This document shows positions 16,659 through 23,431 of a DNA stretch of 64,000 nucleotides, one piece after another. Numbering within the stretch: the stretch's first letter is position 1; every line of letters begins with the position of its first letter. The DNA is taken from assembly GCF_014217565.1 (NCBI RefSeq), contig NZ_CP043661.1, positions 2,170,001 to 2,234,000 of the forward strand, read 5' to 3'. The notes under the pieces are model-generated. The model saw only the letters and a program-made list of their open reading frames with translations, ran no database searches and was not told the origin of the DNA. The stretch is from Kribbella qitaiheensis. GTDB taxonomy: Bacteria; Actinomycetota; Actinomycetes; Propionibacteriales; Kribbellaceae. Both the position numbers and the translations under genes were made by a program.

Positions 16659-17702
16659 TCAGCCCTGCACCGGCCCCGGCACGTGCTCCAGCGGATACAG
16701 CTTCTTCCAGAGTCGAGCCAAAAACTGCTGGTCGTCCATCTCGTCCTCATACCCCGAGGCGACGCTGAGTGCATGCGGATGCAATCCTCTGTGGTCGCCT
16801 TCAAGTAGTTGGACCAACTCTGACTTGAAGGTCGTCAACTCCTCGTCATCAGGCGCAGCGATGGCCACACGGCGTATCAGGTAGTGGTAGTTGTTGAAGC
16901 GAATCTCCGGGTGGACGTACTTCTCCATGAAGTTCAGGACAGTGGTGAACGGAAGCGCCCCAGGGTGCAACCAGTAGCGGTCGGCGACCTCCAGTCGGGG
17001 ATCCTGCAAGACATGCCGCTCCGGCTCGGGAGTCAGCGCGCAGATCTGGTGACCGCCCGCCTCCGTCTGCGAGTTCGGCACGAACCGCACAATGAAGTGC
17101 CCGTTCTCAAAACTGGGGATCTGCTCAACAGCCGGCTTGGCGAATTCGCTCAGATCTTCCCCGGTCCACCGCGCCCAAGTCAGTCTCCGCCGCACCAACC
17201 GGGCGTCCAGCCAGTCACCGGCCAAGGCGAATCCCGAACAGGTCTCGTGACCCGTTGGACCGAGCAGGTCGGCGATCGGGATCTTCACAGCATCAGGAAT
17301 TCTGCCGCCAACAGCCGGCGTGTGGAGGCCGCGACGCCCTTCCGGGTGCTCGACGACAGCCATGAACGCCACCACGAAAGCAGTCGCGTCGTGAACTCTC
17401 GTCGCCTCCGCACCGCAGACATGTTGCCGGTCATGCTTGAACCCATCGAAGCCCATCATCCGCATCCGGGAGTGCACCTGCGCTGGGTCCTCGCAGTAAG
17501 CAACCCGCCGCCGCTGGAGCGTGTCATCACCGAAAGCCGCGTGCCGCTTGTGTGAATGCCCGAGACCTCGGTCGATCGACGCGTACACGCGCTGCACCCG
17601 CGGATCACACTTCGACACCGGCTCCAACCACGGTCGCTGCTTCTTGAACGCGGCGACATACTCGACCGCACCCTTCAGCTCAAGCTCCCTCTGGTTATTC
17701 AT
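16659..17702 (-). CDS. Orphan toxin C-terminal domain fused to an immunity-like domain
   Basis: 347 residues from an ATG with AAGGAAG eight bases upstream. Residues 10 to about 220 match the C-terminal domain of the 18748-20406 toxin (RPWLEPV; GLGHSHKRHAAFGDD; RVAYCEDPAQ; EATRVHD; DLLGPTGHETCSGFAL). The last 110 residues match the separate immunity-like proteins at 17787 and 18388 (RYWLHPGALPFTTVLNFMEK; FKSELVQLLEGDHRGLH; FLARLWKKLYP). It lacks the long N-terminal region of the toxins, so it is an orphan module in which the toxin and immunity frames were joined. It may act as an antitoxin or decoy, or be a recombination reservoir. Confidence 0.65.
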   Translation of the reverse strand: MNNQRELELKGAVEYVAAFKKQRPWLEPVSKCDPRVQRVYASIDRGLGHSHKRHAAFGDDTLQRRRVAYCEDPAQVHSRMRMMGFDGFKHDRQHVCGAEATRVHDATAFVVAFMAVVEHPEGRRGLHTPAVGGRIPDAVKIPIADLLGPTGHETCSGFALAGDWLDARLVRRRLTWARWTGEDLSEFAKPAVEQIPSFENGHFIVRFVPNSQTEAGGHQICALTPEPERHVLQDPRLEVADRYWLHPGALPFTTVLNFMEKYVHPEIRFNNYHYLIRRVAIAAPDDEELTTFKSELVQLLEGDHRGLHPHALSVASGYEDEMDDQQFLARLWKKLYPLEHVPGPVQG

Positions 17703-17786
17703 CAACTAACTTCCTTCCACGCCTTTTTGGTCAGGAACCGGGCGGCTAAACAAATGTGACCGCGAGGTCCATGCAGTACGGCGCAA

Positions 17787-18110
17787 TTACCCGCCAGGCC
17801 TAGCAACAGGCTCATCTGGATACAGCTCGTGCCACAGCCAGTCCAGGAACTCCTCGTCGGTGCTCCAGTCGTCATACTCTGTTGCTGCCTCGATCGCTCC
17901 TGGTCGCAGACCTTCACGTTCGCCCTGGACCAGGCGGGCCAGTTCCGCCTTGAAGACCGCCATCTTCTCCCCACCTCGCCCAGCCCGCGCCCACTCAACC
18001 AGCTCTTCGAAGTTGTCATTTCGAGCTTCGGGATGGTAGAAGGTCTGAATAACTGCAAGGAACGTTGCAAATGGCACGGAGTTATCATCCAGCCAATATG
18101 ACTTCGCCAT
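17787..18110 (-). CDS. Immunity-like protein (CdiI_2-like), copy 2
   Basis: 107 residues from an ATG with GGAG eight bases upstream. It shares with the 18388 gene the blocks YWLDDNSVPFATFL, YHPEARNDNF, FKAELARLVQGEREGL and FLDWLWHELYPDEPV. Small, acidic and alpha-helical with conserved C-terminal DD-E-FL motif, as in immunity proteins of contact-dependent toxins. Downstream of the toxin gene on the same strand. Confidence 0.6.
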   Translation of the reverse strand: MAKSYWLDDNSVPFATFLAVIQTFYHPEARNDNFEELVEWARAGRGGEKMAVFKAELARLVQGEREGLRPGAIEAATEYDDWSTDEEFLDWLWHELYPDEPVARPGG

Positions 18111-18177
18111 AAACGGCACTCCTTCCAACGCTTCCAAATACGAGGGAAATCACCGACTGGCAGGCCGGCTCTGGCAC

Positions 18178-18330
18178 AGGTACGGCGGGATACAGTTCGC
18201 TACAACCGGGCTAGGAACTCGCCATCGTTCCATCGGTCGTAACCCGCCGCGAAGCCGAGCGTCTGCAGATGAAGCCCTCACGATTCCCTTCCAGAAGCGC
18301 GATCAACTCTTCCTTGAATGTTTCTCAACT
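18178..18330 (-). pseudogene. Immunity-like gene relic
   Basis: The minus strand encodes TFKEELIALLEGNREG, then after a one-base shift LHLQTLGFAAGYDRWNDGEF and LARL followed by an in-frame TAG. This is the C-terminal half of the same immunity family as the neighbours on both sides, with a frameshift and an early stop. The N-terminal half is lost. It shows that the array once held at least one more member. Confidence 0.65.
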
Positions 18331-18387
18331 CTGGCACTCGACCACCAATATCGAGGCATGCTACGAAACAACCCAGGGCTGGCCGAT

Positions 18388-18732
18388 TCAGTCTGACTCA
18401 GCCACGGCGGACGTCGGTACTGGTTCACTTGGAAAGAGCTCATACCACAGCCACGCGAGAAACTCGTCGTCAGTGTCCCAGTCGTCATACCCGGCCGCTG
18501 TCACAATCGCCAGTCGATGGATTCCCTCTCGGTTACCCTTCAATAAACTGCCGAGTTCGGACTTGAAGGTAGCCAAACCGACATCGCCCGGATCACTCAA
18601 TCTCGCTCTGGCAACCAGGGCATCATAGTTGTCATTGCGAATCTCCGGATGGTAATACTTCTCCATATACCTTAGAAATGTTCCAAACGGAACGGATTTA
18701 TCATCGAGCCAATACCTATCGATCTGCGGCAT
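18388..18732 (-). CDS. Immunity-like protein (CdiI_2-like), cognate to the 18748-20406 toxin
   Basis: 114 residues; ATG with AGGAGGA upstream. Family blocks are RYWLDDKSVPFGTFLRYMEK, YYHPEIRNDNYDAL, FKSELGSLLKGNREGIH and FLAWLWYELFPSEPV. It starts 15 bases after the toxin stop, the usual position of a cognate immunity gene. Expected to bind the toxin C-terminal domain in the producing cell. The CdiI_2 link is a resemblance in length and in the DD-E-FL ending, not a firm match. Confidence 0.65.
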   Translation of the reverse strand: MPQIDRYWLDDKSVPFGTFLRYMEKYYHPEIRNDNYDALVARARLSDPGDVGLATFKSELGSLLKGNREGIHRLAIVTAAGYDDWDTDDEFLAWLWYELFPSEPVPTSAVAESD

Positions 18733-18747
18733 TTGTAGCTCTTCCTC

Positions 18748-20406
18748 CTACTTATCGACTGATGGCGGTTCGACGAACATGGTGCTGATCTCGTACGCCG
18801 TGCCGTTCGACTTGAATCTGACTACTATTTCTCCACCCTCGAACGTTTCGATGGGGATCGCCCTCGGCTCAGCTAAATCGGTAAGGTCTTCGCCGAGCGC
18901 CCGTGCCTTCAGCCACTCCTTGCGAACCTTCCGTGCATCTTCGCCTTCAAGCCGATAGCCCGAGCAGTACTTATGACCGTCATCGCCAAGAAGTTGCGCA
19001 ATGGGCACCCTGAACGAGTCTGGCGATTCGATCGACGGGCCGACCGGCGTGGCAAGTGCCGCCTGAACTTCGGGGAGTTTGACCGCCGCAGCGAAGGCGG
19101 TGACGAACGCTGCCACGTCGTGAATGCGCGTGGCCTCTATATCGCAATAATGCTTCGTATTCGGGTTCAGACCATCAATTCCTGCCTCGCGCTTGGCGAT
19201 GTCGGTCTGCGCGGGGTCATTGAGATAGGCGACACGATCGGCGTACATCTGGTCGGTACCCATCGGGCCGTGGCGGATATGGGCATGCCCTGCGCCTTGG
19301 TCGATGGCGGCGAAGATTCTTTGCACCGCCGGCGAAGCGTCCATGGCTGGTTCGAGCCAAGGGCGCGCTTCCACGTTCTTAGCGATGTATTCACCCGCGC
19401 CTTGGTACTCGAGTAGGAGCCGGACATCGGGGTCCAGCGACTCGATGACGTCGGGATCGAGGTTTTTGGCGGAATCAGGCAGCGGCCCAGGTGGGAGATT
19501 GGCCTCGGCCGTGTCCCAGTGCTTTTCATGCTCGGCCAGACGCTCTGCGGAGCCTGTCCTGGGAAGCTCGGTGGGAGTGTTCTGATCAACAGCCTCGGGC
19601 ACATCGGCAACCCAGGTCTCGCTAGGTGGGTCCCCGAGGCCTGCGCCCGGCTTCGAGTCATCCGGCCGAGTTGGTGCCTCTGTCGACGACACCTCCGGCA
19701 CGCCGCCCTCAATAACGGGTTCCGGGACGTCGCCTGCCCCTGCAAGGTTCGGCCCTTCCGGTACCGCCGGCCGATCGGCGACTGCGGTCGGATCCACCAC
19801 CTCGGCGGCCGCTGACTGGTCGTCGTTCGCGTCGCTATCGGCGGCATGCTCATTGGCGTGAATCTCGGGCTGCTCCAGCGGCGCACGGTCTTCGGCCTCA
19901 ACGGTCCGGGTCGCAATCTGATCGTCAGGAGTGGCTCGGTCCTGAACATCACCGCCCGCCTCAGTATGGTCGTCGGATCCCTTGCCGAGGCGGGTAAATG
20001 CGGGGTGCTCGAGCATCTTTGCGCGCAGGTCCGCGGGCAGCCGGTCAGCTGAAGCCGGGAGAGTCGGTGCCGAGTCACCCTCCGGCGATGCGTCACGTCG
20101 ACCTTGCTGGTCGACGGTGTCTGCAGCATCATGAGCAGGCCGGGTCGAGGGCTCATCCGGCCGATCTGCCTGAGCCTCGTTCAGGCGTGGGGCAGGTGTG
20201 TCCTTGCTTGACTCGGCCGGGGGCGTGGAGCGCCCGTCGGCAGTTCGGTCCCCGCGATCGGTGGGTTCCTGCGGCCTGGGGCCGGCGAGGTCCGCCGGGC
20301 GATCGACACCTTCACGGATGGGCCGCTCGACCGGAACGTCAGAGCTGGGCGTCTGGTCCGAAGAGTCGTCCGGCTCGATGGGTTCTGGCCTGCGTGGACG
20401 GTCCAT
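18748..20406 (-). CDS. Polymorphic toxin with disordered N-terminus and unknown C-terminal toxin domain
   Basis: 552 residues. Residues 1-150 match the other toxin (21871-23427): MDRPRRPEP start, the block PSTRPAHDAADTVDQ and the motif DRLPADLRAKMLEHPAFTRL followed by GKGSDD (121-146). Residues 150-320 are low-complexity, rich in P, E, D, A and T. The C-terminal domain (about 330-552) has a histidine-rich motif GAGHAHIRHGP (371-381), RVAYLNDPAQ, IEATRIHD and DDGHKYCSGYRL. The H-x-H-x-x-R-H arrangement suggests a nuclease or RNase active site, but I cannot name the family. A signal peptide and WXG motif are absent. A piece of ATPase 3' sequence precedes it. Confidence 0.65.
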   Translation of the reverse strand: MDRPRRPEPIEPDDSSDQTPSSDVPVERPIREGVDRPADLAGPRPQEPTDRGDRTADGRSTPPAESSKDTPAPRLNEAQADRPDEPSTRPAHDAADTVDQQGRRDASPEGDSAPTLPASADRLPADLRAKMLEHPAFTRLGKGSDDHTEAGGDVQDRATPDDQIATRTVEAEDRAPLEQPEIHANEHAADSDANDDQSAAAEVVDPTAVADRPAVPEGPNLAGAGDVPEPVIEGGVPEVSSTEAPTRPDDSKPGAGLGDPPSETWVADVPEAVDQNTPTELPRTGSAERLAEHEKHWDTAEANLPPGPLPDSAKNLDPDVIESLDPDVRLLLEYQGAGEYIAKNVEARPWLEPAMDASPAVQRIFAAIDQGAGHAHIRHGPMGTDQMYADRVAYLNDPAQTDIAKREAGIDGLNPNTKHYCDIEATRIHDVAAFVTAFAAAVKLPEVQAALATPVGPSIESPDSFRVPIAQLLGDDGHKYCSGYRLEGEDARKVRKEWLKARALGEDLTDLAEPRAIPIETFEGGEIVVRFKSNGTAYEISTMFVEPPSVDK

Positions 20407-20410
20407 AGCG

Positions 20411-20467
20411 CTATTCCCCCGCGCTTCTCAGCGCCCGGAGGACATGTCGATGCCACTGTCTGGGCAC
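20411..20467 (-). pseudogene. Relic of the HerA-type ATPase 3' end
   Basis: Read on the minus strand this stretch encodes TVPRQWHRHVLRALRSAGE and a stop, matching the last residues of the ATPase at 23432-26125 (IVPGHWHRYVFRTLESAGE). As at the intact locus it ends just before a toxin gene starting MDRPRRPEP. This indicates that the second toxin gene came from a locus with the same ATPase-toxin junction. Confidence 0.75.
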
Positions 20468-20469
20468 CG

Positions 20470-20904
20470 TCATCGTGTGCATTCCCGTGGGGTCTGCAGC
20501 AACTCGGGTGGATCGACCGCGTGATCGACCCTGCTCGCCTCAATGTCGTCTTTGGTCATCCCTGTGCGGAGCTCTACGTGCCCGTTGTAGGCCTCGTCGA
20601 CAGCCCAGATGCGCCCACCCGGATCATCGGGAAGAATTGACCGAGCCCACAGCATGACCTCGACCGCCTGTTCGTCGGTACCGTCGGTGGAGATGCTGTC
20701 GCCAGTGCGGAAATGGAAGATCTGGAATGCTGGCTCGCCCGGGCGATCGATCCGCGCCGCGACGTCGACAGGCGATTCGTCACCCGCTCGCGGCACGAGG
20801 GAGGCGGCCTGTGCCCCGAAGCCGTCCACAATTGATTCCTCGAATCGATCCTTAGCCAGCTCGAAACCATCCGCATCAGGCGACAGGATGATGATCGTCG
20901 GCAT
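20470..20904 (-). CDS. Duplicate of the 21467 candidate immunity protein
   Basis: 144 residues from the ATG reading MPTIIILSPDADGFELAKDR. It is about 80 percent identical by eye to the protein at 21467-21871 over its whole length (both contain DRPGEPAFQIFHFR and MLWARSILP). The paralogue ends in NPPE; here the stop codon is changed (TAG to TTG), which adds LLQTPRECTR up to the ATPase relic. Preceded by a relic of the toxin it may once have served. Probable orphan immunity gene. Confidence 0.6.
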   Translation of the reverse strand: MPTIIILSPDADGFELAKDRFEESIVDGFGAQAASLVPRAGDESPVDVAARIDRPGEPAFQIFHFRTGDSISTDGTDEQAVEVMLWARSILPDDPGGRIWAVDEAYNGHVELRTGMTKDDIEASRVDHAVDPPELLQTPRECTR

Positions 20905-20937
20905 CGCTATCCTTCCTCGGACCAGGTTCCACATCAG

Positions 20938-21010
20938 CACCTCCAACGCGCACCCTCTGGTGACGCGCCCACGGCTTATCCGACGTGACCGGTTTCGTAT
21001 ACTCAGGCTC
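20938..21010 (-). pseudogene. Relic of the restriction-endonuclease-fold toxin gene
   Basis: The minus strand encodes EPEYTKPVTSDKPWARHQRV then RVGGADVE, matching PEHTKPVTSDKPWAQYQRAR of the toxin at 21871-23427. The upstream and downstream parts of that toxin are missing. It sits directly before the duplicate immunity gene, as the complete toxin sits before the original. Confidence 0.75.
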
Positions 21011-21012
21011 AG

Positions 21013-21435
21013 TTAGCCGCGCACCTTCGCGGGGTGCCAATCGGGCAGCAGTTCGTTGTCGCGCGGGTAGAGCTCCTGATCTTCTTTCAAGAGGTCATCG
21101 GCGGCTTGTTCACCGAAGGGCCGACGATCGTAGTCGAACTCGGCTTCGATTCGACTCTCCGGGTTGACTATGAAACTGGCGTTGTACCAAGTGCCTTTGC
21201 CTGGTTGATACATCTCTGCTCGAAGACGGTCGCAGGCGATACGTCCGGCGCGTTCGATCGTGTTTGAGAGGTCGGTGGAGCCGTCTTCCATGTCGATCTC
21301 AAGGTCGGTGCCGATCATGCCTGCCGCGCCGGTCGCAGAGAGCCGGAGGACTCGCCAACCTGGGCGAGTGGCGCGGAGCATGGCCGCACCGATCTCGGTG
21401 AGTCGCTCGCTGCTCTGCTCAAGCACTGGGGTCAT
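21013..21435 (-). CDS. YezG/DUF600-like immunity protein
   Basis: 140 residues from the ATG reading MTPVLEQSSERL. The centre (GTWYNASFIVNPESRIEAEF followed by DYDRRPF) and acidic end (EDQELYPRDNELLPDW) resemble YezG-type immunity proteins that protect against secreted nucleases. It lies downstream of the first toxin and its neighbour on the same strand. The family call is by motif resemblance; it may protect against the REase-fold toxin or a toxin now lost. Confidence 0.5.
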   Translation of the reverse strand: MTPVLEQSSERLTEIGAAMLRATRPGWRVLRLSATGAAGMIGTDLEIDMEDGSTDLSNTIERAGRIACDRLRAEMYQPGKGTWYNASFIVNPESRIEAEFDYDRRPFGEQAADDLLKEDQELYPRDNELLPDWHPAKVRG

Positions 21436-21466
21436 CCTTTCGCTGCGCTGTCTCGTGAGTCTGCAG

Positions 21467-21871
21467 CTACTCAGGTGGATTATCCGCGTGATCGACCCAG
21501 CCTGCCTCAATGTCTTCCTTGGTCATCCCTGAATTGAGTTCTACGTGGCCGTTGTAGGCCTCATCGACGGCCCAAATGCGCCCGCCCGGATCCTCAGGAA
21601 GAATAGAGCGGGCCCACAGCATGACCTCGATTGCCTGTTCATCTGTGCCATCGGTGTAGATGCCGTCGCGGGCGCGGAAGTGGAAGATCTGGAACGCCGG
21701 TTCTCCCGGCCGATCGACCCGTGCCGCGACGTCGACAGGCGATTCGTCAGGTGCCTCTGGTACGAGGGAAGTCACCTGTGCCCCGAAGCCGTCGACGACC
21801 GCTTCCTCGAAACGCTCCTTGGCCAGGTCGAACCCGTCCACATCGGGCGACAGGATGATGATGTTCGGCAT
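21467..21871 (-). CDS. Candidate immunity protein for the REase-fold toxin
   Basis: 134 residues. Its ATG overlaps the toxin stop by one base (TAATG), the closest coupling in the module. Acidic, no signal peptide or membrane segment; begins with a short strand (NIIILSPDVDGFDLAKERF). A near-identical copy lies at 20470-20904. I do not recognise a named family; the immunity role is inferred from position. Confidence 0.6.
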   Translation of the reverse strand: MPNIIILSPDVDGFDLAKERFEEAVVDGFGAQVTSLVPEAPDESPVDVAARVDRPGEPAFQIFHFRARDGIYTDGTDEQAIEVMLWARSILPEDPGGRIWAVDEAYNGHVELNSGMTKEDIEAGWVDHADNPPE

Positions 21872-23427
21872 TAGTGCTCTTCCTCCGACCAGACCTGGAT
21901 ATCCAGGTCGATGTCCTCGCCGAGAATCCTTCGTGCTCGCTCTCCCAGGAAGCGCGCTGCGGCGTCCGTACTCGTCACGAGTCTGATCCTCTCAACGGGA
22001 TTGGCATTGTGTTGCACGACACTTGCATAGCGATACATCTCGCGATCGAACGGGCGCAGCATCACCTCGAGCATGCGGGGCGGCACTGTGCCCTCGTACA
22101 GGCTGCGATCGGGCCGCGTCACATACTTCACCTCCACCACGACCACGGTGTCGGGGTCGATCTCCAGACCGTCTGCCCAGATCGTGCTGCCGGGCTCCGC
22201 CGTCTGTAGTTCCACCTCGACATCTCCAACACGCGCCCTTTGGTATTGCGCCCACGGTTTATCCGACGTGACCGGTTTCGTGTGTTCCGGATCAGCCAGC
22301 CGTTCTTCGACCCAACTGCGACGCTTCTCGGGATCCGTCCACTGGCGCTCCTCCAAACCAGTCTGAACACCGCCCGAGGCATCGGCGTTCGACGCCAGCA
22401 GCGAAGTCTCGGATTCCTTCCGGCCTTCTGCGACAGCTTTGCTATCGCGGAGCGTCGTGAGCGACTCGCCATCTGGCACCACCGACTCGCCGGCACCCTG
22501 CACCACCGACTCGGTGTCGACTGCAGCACCGAGCCAATGTGGCTGCTCTTCATCGGCACCAACCTTTGCGACCGAGTCCGCTTCATCGAAGCTGCGTTGG
22601 TCGTCCAGCTCAATGTCGGAGCGTGGTTCGGCGCTCCTCGGGTCGTCTCTGCCATCGGAGTCCGGGATTATGTCCTCTGGCGTGGCCGCGATCTCATCTG
22701 CTTGGTTCGGAGCGTCGGCTACGGCCGGGGTCTCCGGACCGGCGCCCGCGGTCTCCTCATTGCGCGCGGAGTCGCCTTCGGATTGCTCCTCGGGGGAAGA
22801 GGATCTGTCGTGGCTTTCGGTATCGGGACTCGCAGCGTCGCCGTTCCGCGTCGCTGGCTCGGTCACATCCGCGAGTTCCGGCTTGCCCCCGTCCTGCTGT
22901 CCCTCAGGACCTACCGCCTGTTCCCCCGGCTCGCGGCTCCGGAGGTCGTCGTCTTCTTTCGAGTCAGCATCGTCACCGGATCCCCAGCCGAGGCGCGTGA
23001 AGACCGGGCTCTGAAGCATCTTTTCGTGCATGTTCGCGGGCAGCCGGTCAGTGGCATCATGAACGGCCGATGTCGCCTCGCCGGACGTCTGTGGGTTCTC
23101 GGTCGTTGCTGCGTCGCGCTGGCCTCGCTGGTCCACGACGTCTGCGGCGTCACCTGCGGGCCGAGTCGAGGGTCGATCCGGCCGGCCTTCCTGAAGTTCG
23201 TCCAGCCGCGAGTCAGGCGAGTCTTTGTCCGGCCCGGTCGAGGCTGCGGCTCGCTCCTCGACGGTTCGCTCGGCCGAATCGGCGACACCCTGCTGCACGC
23301 GGGATTCAGCATCCGGCCGGTTGTCGACGGGGTCCGGGACGGTCCGCTCTACCGGAGCGTCCGGGACGGAGGCTTGCTCGGAAGGGCCGTCCGGTTCGTT
23401 TGGTTCGGGTCTGCGTGGTCGGTCCAT
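21871..23427 (-). CDS. Polymorphic toxin with restriction-endonuclease-fold C-terminus
   Basis: 518 residues from the ATG reading MDRPRRPEPNEP, five bases downstream of the ATPase stop. The N-terminal 150 residues share with the second toxin the blocks PSTRPAGDAADVVDQ and KMLQSPVFTRLGWGSGDD; the middle is a disordered acidic linker. The last 120 residues hold a PD-(D/E)xK core: IWADGLEIDPDTVVVVEVKY, as in the restriction endonuclease fold toxin domains of polymorphic toxins (DNase). No secretion signal is recognisable, so export, if it occurs, would depend on the coupled ATPase. Confidence 0.75.
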   Translation of the reverse strand: MDRPRRPEPNEPDGPSEQASVPDAPVERTVPDPVDNRPDAESRVQQGVADSAERTVEERAAASTGPDKDSPDSRLDELQEGRPDRPSTRPAGDAADVVDQRGQRDAATTENPQTSGEATSAVHDATDRLPANMHEKMLQSPVFTRLGWGSGDDADSKEDDDLRSREPGEQAVGPEGQQDGGKPELADVTEPATRNGDAASPDTESHDRSSSPEEQSEGDSARNEETAGAGPETPAVADAPNQADEIAATPEDIIPDSDGRDDPRSAEPRSDIELDDQRSFDEADSVAKVGADEEQPHWLGAAVDTESVVQGAGESVVPDGESLTTLRDSKAVAEGRKESETSLLASNADASGGVQTGLEERQWTDPEKRRSWVEERLADPEHTKPVTSDKPWAQYQRARVGDVEVELQTAEPGSTIWADGLEIDPDTVVVVEVKYVTRPDRSLYEGTVPPRMLEVMLRPFDREMYRYASVVQHNANPVERIRLVTSTDAAARFLGERARRILGEDIDLDIQVWSEEEH

Positions 23428-23431
23428 GGCG

